Assembly (NCBI GenBank): GCA_004352715.1
Contig: SCFE01000001.1
Span: 7,292,495 to 7,356,494, forward strand
From: Hofstenia miamia
Lineage: Eukaryota; Xenacoelomorpha; Acoela
DNA length: 64,000 nucleotides
Direction: 5' to 3'
The number at the start of each line of letters is the position of its first letter. Position 1 is the stretch's first letter. The position numbers were made by a program, and so were the translations under genes. Under the pieces are notes generated by a model. It was not told the DNA's origin, did no database searches, and worked only from the letters and a program-made list of their open reading frames with translations. This document shows, in pieces, positions 23,896 through 36,149 of the stretch.

Positions 23896-24696
23896 TCGAA
23901 GTGACGTAAGTTTTTGTCGTTTATTACAGTATACTACATATACAAGTACTTTAACCCATATTTACAATTTAATTTTTATAATATTTTGACTAATTTGATA
24001 CATTTATTTATACTTAAACGACATATGATTGAGTATTATTGTTTTGTATCAAATTTGGTGCGGTATTGTCAAAAAATAGTGTTTTATCCTGTAAACTTCC
24101 AGTTGTACATATTGAATTTTGTAATGTGGAATTCTTAGTTAAATAGCCTAATGAAACACTACTGCAGTAGTGTCACTTTCCTTGATGGATAGTTAAAAAT
24201 TTCAGGAGAAAAAGACAAAAAGTCAAGGATCAATGTCATAGAAGCTAAGGAGTTTGTTATGAAATACTAACTAAAGATAATGATGTTTTCCAGGCATCTC
24301 ATGTAGAAGTCTTATTTTGATTAATTTTGATATGACGATTTATCTGATAGCGCACTGAACGAAATTGACCCATGTTCTTCTTGCGAAGAGTTTTTTTCTT
24401 TTTCATCAAGAGTTTGAGTTCTTTTGAAATCCAAGGATTTCCATTTTGATACACTTTGATTAATTAAAAGGTGGTATCGTCCATTAATTTTGAAAAATTG
24501 TGAAACTGGTGTACAACACATACAAATTGATACCGTGAATAGATCTGCCAAATTTATCAAGACCTGCTTTGTTAATTTTCCGTTTACAGTAAGTACTAGG
24601 AGTTGGGTTATTGATTCGTGATTGAGGTAGGTAAATGGATGAATAATGACATCCGCCAACACCTGCAGCGCAATGGCCTTATGGAATAGCTTAAGT

Positions 24697-24750
24697 TGCG
24701 TTCAGACGAGAATCTTTTGATGTACGTCAAAAGATGCTCGTTTGAACGCA
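24697..24750. repeat. 54-bp palindrome with 'tgcgttcagacgag' ends (MITE-like)
   Basis: The segment reads 'tgcgttcagacgag ... gctcgtttgaacgca', an imperfect inverted repeat around 'ttttgatgtacgtcaaaa'. The same motif, inverted, recurs at 26690-26831. Between 23896 and 24696 I see no gene. Confidence 0.65.
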
Positions 24751-25000
24751 CGTTATTCATTTGAACGACCAGTAATTTGTTTTGTGACAATTTGTCTCAA
24801 GTAGCCGTGCGTCTTAAAATACGCAGATTTTCAAAATGATACCTGACAATATTTAAATCTAAATGTCCCAATTTTTTTTAACAAAAAGCAGTTATTTCTT
24901 TCAATGAAGAAATATTGGTTTTTCACAAGTTATGCTACTGAATTGTCAATATAACTAATTGAAATCTCCTTATAAATCAAAATTCCTGCATGTATTGAAA

Positions 25001-26340
25001 TTAAATTATATTGTTCAATTGTATAGTTTCAAGTAAACATTCAAAATTTGCTTTTAATTCTTTCTTTTTGATAGTTGATCTTAATGCTCGGAGTAGTCCA
25101 GAGTGGAAAAAGTTTGAAAATGATCTTAGATGAATTGGGAGTGATATCATTAGAAATTTTGGAATAACTTTATTTTCTTTACATTTTTTAGAAAATTTAT
25201 TCGTTCTTCTTGACAAAATGGCTTGACAAGTTACTAAAACCTTATATTCCAACCAAGTACAACTTGAAAGACACCTTATTTTCTCTCCAAATTATCAAAT
25301 TATTTTGATTCAAATATAGGAGATAAATTTCTCGTTAGTTATGATGTTAGTCTTTGTTTACAAACATCCCAGTAAAAATGACAATTGATCACATCATAAA
25401 ACTTATTCCAGAAGAGCAAATTTCAATTAGTCATGAAACACTGCGAAAATTACTAAATGTGTTGTCTTAATACTCCATTCCTCTTTAATAATATTTACAA
25501 CCAAATTGCAGCATTTTCAATGGACATCATTGAAAGTAATTTTGAAGAAGTATCTATAACCAAGCCACAGTGTTACTTTAGATATGTCGATGATGTGTTT
25601 GCAATATTAATGCAGATGAGGCAAACAATTTTCTAAAATATCTCAATAATCATCTTAAATATATTCAATTCATCATGGAATGTCAAGTAAACAACAAACT
25701 AAATTTTCTAGATGCGTGCGTACATAATTTTACTAAGAAATACGAAACTAGTTGGTACATAAAAAAGACAAATTCTGGATTATACATTCCTTACCATTCA
25801 AATTGTAACAAAGCATACAAAATAAATACAATCGAAGCTTTGTTTAATAGGGCTACATTTACATCCTCAAATTACAAACATCTTACAGATGCCACCAACA
25901 GAGTTATTAAAATACTTATCCGCACAAATTAATCAAACAATATTCAAACACTTTATTTTGCAATAAGAAAGAAGACAATAAAATAGAAAAGCTTGATGAA
26001 ACCAAGATCAATGTATATTTAAAGCTTCCTTATGTATGTAACAAATTCAAAATTTAAAGAAGAAAATACCAACTATGAATACAATTTTAAAATGGACAAA
26101 GATCGTTCCTATATTTACATCGTATACAACTAAAGATATGTCCCAAAATAAAGATCCAATTCCAAAGAATTTAGTTTCCTCTGTTGTCTACAATTATAAA
26201 TGTGATGATTGTGAAAAATCATACGTCGGGGACATTTGGTAACAAGAATGAAGGAGCATATTAACGGACACCTAAGATCAGAAATATTTATGCATGAACA
26301 CCAAACTAAAGAAAAAAATTTTTACATACAACTAAGAACA
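25001..26340 (+). mobile_element. Degenerate Penelope-like element copy 2 (part inverted)
   Basis: Plus-strand fragments in order: LVSYDVSLCLQT (motif A region, ~25340), FRYVDDVFAI (motif C, ~25576-25608), then the open frame 25675-25932 with LNFLDACVHNF and SWYIKKTNSGLY, the PLE thumb, and a GIY-YIG piece (YNYKCDDCEKSYVGD, ~26190-26230) with RMKEHINGHLRS. The minus frame 25001-25252 resembles a PLE N-terminal region, so the element is partly head-to-head. All frames are broken. Confidence 0.7.
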
Positions 26341-26355
26341 CAACATCCTAAAATA

Positions 26356-26356
<1 letters not shown>

Positions 26357-26387
<31 letters not shown>

Positions 26388-26547
26388 NNNNNNNNNNNNN
26401 NNNNNNNNNNNNNNNNNNNNNNNNNNNNNNNNNNNNNNNNNNNNNNNNNNNNNNNNNNNNNNNNNNNNNNNNNNNNNNNNNNNNNNNNNNNNNNNNNNNN
26501 NNNNNNNNNNNNNNNNNNNNNNNNNNNNNNNNNNNNNNNNNNNNNNN

Positions 26548-26580
<33 letters not shown>
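26357..26580. repeat. (AT)n microsatellite with 160-N gap (26388-26547)
   Basis: About 30 bp of AT repeats precede and follow the gap, which was most likely caused by the repeat. Apparent IYIYIY open frames here are artefacts. Confidence 0.95.
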
Positions 26581-26584
<4 letters not shown>

Positions 26585-26689
26585 TAAATATCGAATCAAA
26601 TTCGTTTTTGATTTTAATGTTTTGGATAAGTAATTGAGCTGTTAACTATAATCTTCGCAGTGATAGAACACACAATTTCTATTAGCTTA

Positions 26690-26831
26690 ATTGATGAATA
26701 AAAAGTGCTCGTGCATCAAAATGATGTTCGTCTGAACACAATTTCATCAAACTGATGCACATTAAAAAGACGCTCGTCTGAACCCTCCCAAATTTTGATA
26801 GATGCATCAAAAAGACGCTTGGCTGAACGCA
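26690..26831. repeat. Right-hand MITE-like repeats with 'gacgctcgtctgaac' motif
   Basis: Three copies of a 'tgcatcaaaa...gacgctcgtctgaac'-type unit. The last, ending 'gaacgca' at ~26831, is inverted relative to 24697, so the two sites could be the ends of one 2.1-kb composite that encloses the Penelope relic. Confidence 0.5.
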
Positions 26832-27720
26832 CCTTTAGGGAGGGATGTAAAAATCGTTTTGCCATGATGAGAATGAAATGGGAATAGTTGTAAAAATTGG
26901 TGCTCCTTGAAATCTCCTAGAATTAAAACGTGATTGGGATATTTCCTCATAAGTTCATTTACTACGTGCCTAGGATATTTAATCATACGTTCCTCTTCTG
27001 TCAGGGGCCAAAAGGGTTGATATTCTATTCCTATAACATAATCATTGGTATTCCGTGGAGCATAGTTTGGTGACACGATTATCCATAAAGCTTCAATAGT
27101 CAAGAAATCTTTATTGTAACAAACAGGTTGGTAAATACTGTACGGCAGACTTTGTTTCAATTGTATCAGCACGCTGCTTCCAACTGCTTCCAACTTTGTT
27201 CAGTTTGCTTAAATCACGGCGTTCAATGTTATAACCAGGTAATCAAACTGCCTAAACGTGAAAGTTGAGATTCTACATTCAAAACTATATCAGGGTAATT
27301 ATTCAACAGAATTAATGCAGTAAAGTTCGTCCATTTTGTAGTGAATAGATGGGCATTGCTGAGAAAAACGCCAGGAATTAACGGTAATTCTGTAGGTTGT
27401 CACTTTGTATTTTCTTCATTGTTGTCTTTTGTAAAGAGCCAGGTTTCTTAAGATCAAGTTTTTCAATGCCAGACTGCACTAGTTAGTATTTCTTCGTCTG
27501 TCGGGCTCAATTCTGGCAGACTTGTAAGCGTTGGTAAAAGGTAATCGTCTCTGCCATAATTAACTACATCGATAATAACAGAGCGAGTAATGTTGGGATT
27601 CTATTTACCCAGTCGAAATAGATTATGACAACTGTCTGTGTAACCCAAATATGACAGAACATCAGTTACCAGCTTACTATCATGAGATAATTTTTTGGCA
27701 AATGTAATGCTACTTTACAA
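26832..27720 (-). pseudogene. LINE ORF1-end/APE endonuclease fragment
   Basis: The minus frame 27193-26807 has the APE-type endonuclease layout of CR1/L2-like LINEs: an SVLIQLKQSLP strand, FLTIEALWIIV, then YVIGIEYQPFWPLTEEE and NHVLILGDF (the catalytic GDF-N region; Asn replaced by Lys). Upstream broken frames to 27720 (SKLVTDVLSYLGYTDS, LFRLGK) resemble the preceding ORF. It is cut at ~26830 by the MITE-like repeats, so the RT is missing. Confidence 0.75.
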
Positions 27721-28098
27721 TTTACGCATGTAAATTTAACAATTGTTTCCATTTTCTCCATTGCATGTATAGCAAATCAATTTCTTGTATTGTTAATGCA
27801 AATCAATTTTTCGAACCATCAAGATTCCTATCAAAAAATTCAAGATGTAAATTGTATCGTAGAAATTAATAAAAGTAGTACGAAGTTCATCGAGCAAAAG
27901 TTTTGAGCAATTTAAATTTTATAATATTTTGCATTTTAACGAGTATTTTTGCGGCATTCATAAGAGATTTATTAGGAAGCGTTTGAAAAATTTTAGTAGT
28001 ACATTCGAAATGTAATTTGGAACATAGCTACGAATAAGAGATGATAATTACTGCTGAGCAAAACCTTATTTTTTCATGAATTCACTGTTAACCCTATA

Positions 28099-29473
28099 AG
28101 GGAAGTTATCCAAATTCAATACGTAAGCAAGAGAAAATACGACCGTAAACAACACTGTTAAAAATGGCGTTTTACGTTAACATGACCGTAAAACACATCG
28201 GTGACTTGCACTAGGAAGTAATTCGCGAATAAATGTTAACCGAAATTTACGTTAAACGCATGTTTTTTACGCATAGGTTTACAGTATAATTTAACGTATT
28301 TTATGACGTCATTGTGCAGTTGATTATTATAAACAGCTTTAACGCTTTTGGGTTCTGCACATTTCTTCAAATTAAGCGTATAGAGACGTTTGGGGCGCAT
28401 ATTTAATTCTTAATAATGACACAATCACTTTAAATTGGCAGGCAACTTCTCTTGCAATAGAACATTGAATATAAATAGTGATATTGTCGACATAGTTTTG
28501 CTGACGTCAGCATTTTTCAACACAAATTCAGCAAAATAAGCAACTTATAATAAGATTATATTGATAGAATTAATCGATGCCATCTTGTTCTATTTTTTTC
28601 TGTGATATAAATTGTACTTTACAATATCTTTATTCCCCGTTTGCTACACAAGTTTTATAAAATACAACATGGAGATAAAACGAACAAAATAAGAAACAAA
28701 AATATTTCAGTATATATATATATATAAATTCTATCGATTGGTGTACAGCATGATAAAATTTGATAAAAATATAATAAAATTTTCACAAAAAGGAGATATT
28801 TGTATATATTAAGAAAATAGACCATTTTAATAGACTAAAGACATTTAATGATATATGTTATGAATTAATCGATTTGATTTCAATATATTCTTGAATAACA
28901 TTAAGTGTTATAGGGAATGAGCAATTTTCAGCTTGATATCCGAGGAAATTCTAGTGAAATTAGGGAAATGCACAAGGCATAAGTATCTAACGTTAATAGT
29001 TTAATATAAAATAGTAATGCACTAAGATTGCAGAATCAATTTTTATTAAGAAGCAGAAACCTAATTAAAATACTAAGTTTTATCAAGCTTTCCATTTATT
29101 TTTTGATTATTGAAATGATTTGTAAGTTTTTTTATATATCGAATTTAAACAGCTCAAACGTCTGTATGCGCATAATAAATTCCTTTACATAAATATATTT
29201 GAAGAAATGTGTAAACCGAAATATGCGTCAACACTATTGGTCAAGATCAACTGCAATAATACGTCATATAATACGTTAAATTATACTGTAAACCTATGTG
29301 TAAAAAACATGCGTTTAACGAAAACTTCACCGTTAACATTTGTTCGTGAATTAATTCCGAGTGCAAGTCACTGATGTGGTTTACGGTCATGTTAACGTAA
29401 AGCGCCATTTTTAACGGTGTTGTTTACTGTTGCATTTTAACTTGTTAACGTATTGAATTTGGATCACTTCCCT
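28099..29473. mobile_element. 1375-bp non-autonomous DNA transposon with ~235-bp TIRs and TA duplication
   Basis: The left arm (28099-28333) and right arm (about 29235-29473) are inverted repeats: the left starts 'agggaagttatccaaattc' and the right, read inverted, 'agggaagtgatccaaattc'. The element is flanked by TA on both sides (28097-28098, 29474-29475). The ~900-bp interior has no coding frame. A TA target duplication points to the Tc1/mariner superfamily as the mobilising source. A short palindromic tract 'ttacggtcatgttaacgtaa' is shared by both arms. The arms differ at several positions, so the insertion is not recent. Confidence 0.88.
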
Positions 29474-30066
29474 TAAAAAAAGAGATTATTTTTGTTGTAA
29501 ATTGCAATTGGAAAAGTCCAGTAGATGTGTAAATTCAGTTTGAAATTGAATAAAGGTATTTCGTACTTGATAGTAATTTTAAGACAGCTTTTGTAGATTA
29601 CTTTAGAGCCCTTATTGAACTTTATAAGAAAATTGTATTTTTGTAATATAGTTCATAACTTTATATTATTTAGATGACACTTCGCTGAATCCAGTTCATC
29701 ATATCTAATGTTCAATACTACGAGCAATGACAGTTTAGACACTTTTTTGTAAAATGAATTCAGTATTTAGTTTTTCATATCTGAGTAATGTTTATTTTGT
29801 TAGTACAAACATTTGTTCTTACAGTGTATATAGATGTATGTGGTGTGCGGTTCAACTGAGAACAGCAAGTAATTCTCTAAGTTGGCACATTTTTGAGCGA
29901 TCCCTCTGGATTTAATAGGCAAATGATAATTCTGAATTTGCTAAATGTCAGTTGTGTTCACCATATTAGTTTTAAAAATTCATAAACAGAAAATAGAATA
30001 TATTTTGTAACCGATTTCTTAAGATCTCTTCTACATGATTTAATCGGCCCGAATTATTTGGGCCGA

Positions 30067-30360
30067 CTAAGTCGTGTACTTAAGACGGAAATTTCTTCCA
30101 TTCACCCAACTTTTTTTCGGGTGTTTCAAGGCCTTCTTACTGCTTAGTTGCCGACCACAATATCCGATATAATCCTCACCACAGGTGCATTGAATCTTAT
30201 AAATTTCATAAGATTTATCGGGCATGCTAGTTGTTGATTTAAGGCCAAGCTTAATGCAAAGCTTGGCCTTAAAGTAACCACTAGCATGTCCGATAAATCC
30301 GTAGAGTACGATATGAGAAGAAGAAATACCCCACCCCTGAGTGCGAGACTGCAGGCACAT
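30067..30360 (-). pseudogene. Penelope GIY-YIG fragment with embedded palindrome
   Basis: Minus-strand frame with SYEIYKIQCTCGEDYIGYCG, the GIY-YIG core of Penelope-like elements (compare CTCGEDYIGFSSRQL at 9.65 kb), followed by a basic tail. Positions 30212-30299 form a near-perfect palindrome with ~41-bp arms around 'aatgca', a snap-back structure. No other part of the element is recognisable. Confidence 0.75.
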
Positions 30361-30731
30361 ATTAAATAAACATTCAAAGAATTAGTTTAATTTCAGTATG
30401 ATAAATAATTCATTTAATCAACGGATAAAAGATTGAATTTAAGACACTTAAGTAATAACATTAACTTACAAACATAAAATCAAAATTACTAAAAATTAAA
30501 CAATTATTTTGAGACAAATGTTGATATTTTCTTGGAGAAATCTGTAACACGCGAAGAATCCGTATGGCATTTTACCAGACCTTTGCAAAAAACATTTGCC
30601 ATGGATGACAGACAATTTGATGGAAGTGTAAAACTCTGTACATAATAAGGAGTGTACACAATTTCAAATAATTTAGCACATCGCTTTGTGCAAATTTGCT
30701 TTTAGCTACAGAAAACTGCAAAGCAGAAAAA

Positions 30732-31140
30732 TTAATGCAGGTCTCCTCTATTTACAATAGCAGTGAAAAATGATCCATCTAAATCTTCCTCATCATCATT
30801 CTTCTGTAATTCTGGGTGACTTTTTGCGAGAAATCCAGCAACAAAAAAGCAAGCTTGCTTTTCAGTGAAAATAATTTTACGGTTTACCTAAACAAATTCA
30901 CTAATTGAAAATTTCGATGACTACCTTGCGATTGTCGCAGATTGCTCCTAAGGCCAAATATCCAGCATCTTCAATAATATAAATTAATTCAAGAAGATGA
31001 ATCTCTAAGAATTCAACTTTCAAAGTCCAAATCGGCAGCATTTTAACAACAAATGGTTTTCCAATAAGAGGTTTTACCATAAAAGTTAAAACAGTACTAG
31101 CTAATTTGTCTGCATCATTTGACCACCTCGTAGTTGCCAA
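30732..31140 (-). pseudogene. P-element/THAP-like transposase fragment
   Basis: The minus frame 31140-30901 reads ASTVLTFMVKPLIGKPFVV...LELIYIIEDAGYLALGAICDN, matching the RNase-H core layout of P-element/THAP9 transposases (fMvr..., a helix, then G..V.aiv.D). A second piece (30890-30732) has TEKQACFFVAGFLAKSHPEL and FTAIVNRGDL, like their C-terminus ('yiaGyva', 'rGGL'). The pieces are not joined in frame. From 31141 to 34642 I see no gene. Confidence 0.55.
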
Positions 31141-34100
31141 TTGGATTTGACATAAACCTCATCAAACAAAATAAAAATTACTTTGTGTTGAGTATCATTG
31201 GAAAAATTTTCACTTTTTAGAATTTAATGAGGTTGTCAGCAAACGTTGTAAGAATGAATGCAAAAAAATTTTGTCAGCAAACTTTTCAAAGCAAATTTGA
31301 TTCTACATTGACTGACAACTTTTGTTTTGGCCAGATAATGAGATTAATAATAAAGTTTCAAATGTGAACGCGAAAAAACTTTGAACTTTTCAAAACGAAT
31401 TTCTCAGTGTTATCATAAACGTAAGAATAATTAAATAAGCAACTCATGCTGTAAATTTATTATTTCTGATTGGAATTGAGGTGTTGCCTTTAATTAAACG
31501 CTAGTATGCACGATCTATTTTGCAGATCATTCACACCCTGGGTAACTATTTACTTACTTATTTAATAAACATGTGGTCAATCGATTGATAAAGAAATGCA
31601 ATTGATAGAGCTATAACATTAAGATAAACATCTAAAGAGTACAACAATGATTGCTTTTGACAATATAGAAGATAAATTAAGTCCTGAAAAGCCTGAGGAC
31701 AAACAAACATTTGCTTGTTAAAATGTTTTATCAACCATTGTAGAGGTGCATATAGTTACTGATTTTTTGTTAAGTAAACGAAATCATATTACAGGATTAC
31801 AGGAACTAATTTGGAATTAGAATATATAGTTTTTGAAAATTTTATTTGAAATTAAGTAAAAGTTGTAGGTTTTTGTGAATATTTTAGTTCCCAAAATGTT
31901 GTGAACAGTTTTAGGTCTGAACGCTACTTAACCTTAAGCAGCCTGGTTTCGTTCAAAAAGGACAAACTTATCTCAAGTAATTACAAAATACGTTTTTAGC
32001 CAATTTTTGTTCTGCAAAACGGCAATATTTTCCTACACTTTCAGCCACAGAAACCTTTTTTCTTTTTTGTTGGCTGATTTGCAAATTGTTCGAAAACAAT
32101 TTAATGTATTGAATTTGACAATAGCAGTTGAAAGTGTAATGTTCGTCTTTGTATTGTTGCTAGAAATTGCTATGCTGTATTTCATAATTTACTAGATTAA
32201 TAAATTGTAATTCAGGGTCGTATTCATGTAAATAATTAATCATTTTAATATCACAAATTGTTTTACGATCATTTGCCCACTGTTATTTAAAAGGACAAAC
32301 CTATTCTAAGCAACCATATTATAAAAATGAGAAAATCATTCTGTGACCTTTTTATAAGAACAAAAACATACAATTCTCAAATTAAAGTTTTTGAAATATT
32401 TGTCGAACAGTTTAAAATTAAAAGACTCTTAGTTGTAGTTAGCTAGGTTTCAATTTGTTATGTTCAATGCCCTTATAATAGTTTATTCTGCCCAAATTTG
32501 GAAGCCCTTTACTCCTAAACTAATGCCCTATCATGCTCAATCTTAAGGAATTATTGAAACATTGTATAGCAAAGCTACATACCAAATTTAATTCAAATCG
32601 AAAAAAAATTAAGCCAAATAATATAAAGGTCCCTGAATAATAATAATAAATGTGTGTTTATGTGGTGAGCCCAGGGTAAAAAATTGGTAAATGTTTTTAA
32701 CATGCTTGTCCTGTCGGTTTTTACTTTTTCTACTAACAATATTATCTCATTGTTTAATTTTTTACAAATATTTGAGGCTGCTCGATGGAAACAAGTATGG
32801 AAAATACTGCTGCAAATAAATTTCTTTGATCGTGGATTTACTTTTGTGTAATTTGCAAGAATATATAATTGCCGAGAATTTCTCGGCCATATTTATGTTT
32901 AAATAAAATTGCTCTGCATGAATTATATTTGATATAGCGGGGCAATACGTTATACTTTCGTCTGTAAGCACTAACAGGCTCATATGTTTATGTACAAAAT
33001 TTAATGTTTGTTGTGACCAATTTAAAGTTTTGGTAATAAATAGTGGCTTTTTATATTAAGATTAATAAACAATAATGTAATTTCCTCACCAAATAATTCG
33101 TCACACACTATTTATTTTTGTAATTTAGTAAATTACCACTTGTGTGCCAATATAGTCATTGTTCAATTATCGAAGTGCATGCAGACTGCCTGAAACAGCT
33201 TCATGAGTCATCACACAATAGTCATATAGTTCTTTACAGAAGGTTCTGTATTTGTAATACTCTCACGCAATTGTTCATTTCTCTTCAGATCGAAATGGCA
33301 ACGGCTGTAGATGAGGCACATGAGAGGCTATGGAAGAGAGTATGTATAGTTTGTTACTGAAAAGGAATTTTCATAATCCTATAACACAATTTTTAAACGC
33401 TTACTCTAAGGTCCCAAATTATCGGAACCCCCCTTGAAACTTGATTTGTCTTTAAAATGGCTTAACACCTTCAATAATTTAGACTTCTCGTTTTTTGATT
33501 TGCAGATTTCCTTTTTTAGAAGTTTATTTCCCACCAAAAAGTTAAGAATTAATTGTTGCAAGATTTGTTTAGTTACATCTAAAAATTGCAGTTTAATTTT
33601 AATAATATTTGAACATTAGATTAGGATTAATAGAGTATTACGTTATTCAGACATTTGGATAATTTAAAAGAGACCCTAATAATTTAGACAATCCGGCTTT
33701 TTGATTATTAGAAATTCGAAACCTCAGAGTAAACCTCAAGACCTATTAACGTTATACTTAATCTGAAACCACCACATGATAGAGGAAAGCCTCCACTTTC
33801 TTTTTTGCTCTAAATCCATGCGCTAGCTTGGTCTCATCAAGGTGTGCATTGTGCTATGTCTCTGGTAATAGGGGCCTTCTGCTTCGCGACCTCTTTTTTT
33901 GCCCACGGCGTGCCCCATTGGGTTTGGAATACAGTCAAAGTTCTTTGTTGCCTCTATGGGCTCAAAACTTTCTCAATACATAAGCACTAGATAGGAGAGA
34001 ATTTAAATCTTTTTCAAAAATCAAAATGTTCAGAGAAAACTTGTTAATATTTTTGTCAACCTCTGCCACAGCAATACGCTTTAATAGAAATTTTTAACAT

Positions 34101-34642
34101 TGCATTAAAATATGTTCAACAATAGACCTACCCATACCCTAAGATTTTCAAATTTGGTCTTGGAGAAAATTCTTTGTAAATGTTGAAAAACGGTTTGTCC
34201 CTTAAAATGGTCTCCAGGTTGTTTAATGTTAAATAGACCCAACTGGACTTCAGCTGGTCGTGGGCCTCAATTTTTGGCCAACGTCTATCTATGTTTTAAA
34301 TAGATTGCTTTTTATCTGTAATTGTCCATCCTCAAGAAATATATCCATTTTTAATTGGCATTGGTGTGACTTTTATTATGAGTGGAAATTGATAATTACT
34401 CTACCGAAACTCCAACAAATTTCTTTGCTTTGTAGCAATCTAAAATTGTCATCAACTATAGTCGTAATATTTTAAAAATTGTATATATTGTACATTTTAT
34501 ACATTATGGACATTTTTACATTGAATGCCACTTTAGGTGTGTTAATAATCTCAATCTAAGTTCAATCTTGTAATTGAATTTAATTGTTTATACAACAGGT
34601 TCCATGTTGTTTTTTCCAACAACTTATAAAATTGTTGATGAA

Positions 34643-34792
34643 TACTTCAAATCTGAACATGTGATTAGTAGAGAAGGAAAGTCAGGCTTGGTTCCACAAA
34701 CTGACATTTTGACCTTGACTGACTCACGAATATTGACAAGGGGTTTACAACGCCATCTAGCAGTAATTACTGACTCATTAATGTTTGTGAGG
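34643..34792 (+). repeat. Polinton left terminal inverted repeat (core)
   Basis: The 150 bp are a close reverse complement of 46517-46666. Two AP-1-like TGACTCA motifs and a 'gccatctagcag' core are kept in both copies. An outer 'atattgtacattttatac' at ~34487 also matches the right flank, suggesting a ~140-bp insertion within an originally longer repeat. Confidence 0.85.
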
Positions 34793-35386
34793 TATAAAAT
34801 TAGAAAGAAACACAATTATTTGAAACTATGTGGTGTTTTTTTTCAAATTAAAAATATATAAGTTTATGTAAACTTCTACTCATTCTCATTATAAAGAAAG
34901 CATGTCCACGTTTAATGTTGTTCCTTTGTGAAACAGTCAGACATTTTCAATTTTCAGTGGTCCATCACATTCGGGAAAAACGAGCTTACTCGGGAAATTA
35001 ATTGATAAAGATTATTTTATTAGATATTCCAAGGCAATTGGTTTTTATCGCCACTTTCAAAGAAATATTTATAACAAATTTAAAATGAAAATGAAGTGTG
35101 TAGAGTTTTTCAAGGAATTTTCAGAAAGTTTACTAAATGAAAACAGAGTTCAAAACTTGTTAATATTATTTGATGATATCGGTGAAACTGTGCTACAATC
35201 AGAGGCATTTGCTAACCTTGTTATAGCTGGAAGACATTAAAATTGTGGTATTGTGTTTATCACCCATTCTGTTTTTTCAAAGGAATGCTACTCAAGTCTA
35301 ATTTAGAAAAATGCTCCTGGAATATTTTTATTTAATTCAGTGCATCATATAGAGCAGATTAGAATTGCCTACATTTTTGTATGATG
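34793..35386 (+). pseudogene. Inverted second copy of Polinton packaging ATPase
   Basis: The plus-strand leader (34793-34945) and ATPase frame (~34949 on) are a reverse complement of the right-hand ATPase region (44160-44757). Walker A GPSHSGKTS and Walker B LLILFDDIGE are intact; in-frame stops follow AGRH and SLI. It lies only ~160 bp from the left TIR, whereas on the right 1.75 kb separates ATPase leader and TIR, so the left arm has lost that spacer. From 35387 to ~36150 I recognise nothing. Confidence 0.85.
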
Positions 35387-36149
35387 TGTAAACTAGAACA
35401 AAGAACAAAGAAACTTTGTAAACATCACCACTATTTTAAAAATTAATTTTATTTTACTAATTATTTATTGTATTTTTTGGTAAATTTATTTTTTCAAGTT
35501 AATTATTTTGTTAATTTATTTTTGCAATTTATTGCTTTGCTAAGAATTGCTTTGAATTATAGCATTTGACTGAAATCAAATAACTGTTAAAATGTATCAG
35601 ATGTTTGTGGTAATTGAAAGATAGTGAATTTAGGCTGTATATTCACCAATAATGTCAATATGTGTTCTCTCCCAACATCAAATTAGTTGTTACCTGTTGT
35701 GAAGGAGTTGAAATTTTTAATGCTATGAAAGAAGATATTCTCTTTTGCAGTTTTTGGAAATGTTTTTTCATTTGTAATTTAGTTTCTTTCCACATTGCAT
35801 TGATAAAAGGTGTAGTGTTTTTCTTAACAAATCAAGTGTCTCCAGGAAATGTTTATTGATGATAGTAATATTAAACATGTACAAACAATCAATTTTTCAA
35901 CTAAAAATTTGCTTAATCATAAAATATTCATTATTTAAATGTAAAAATAACTTACTTTGCATGTGAGAAACTCAAACATCCTTGACTCAATCTCTTTAAA
36001 AACTGAATAATGTGCTACACTTTCCAACTTGGAAAAATAATATCAATAGATTTATTAAATTGAAAACACAAATTTTTAGTTATAACTTTGAAGTTTACAC
36101 AAATGCTGCAAACATCAAAAGAAATAATTTTGATTTTCCATCATTTCTT

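Noticed and set aside
26348-26633. Poly-IleTyr frames on both strands
   Set aside because: Translation of (AT)n and N.
33870-33960. GC-richer patch suggesting a SINE or tRNA
   Set aside because: No A/B boxes or cloverleaf could be drawn, and there is no second copy in the window.
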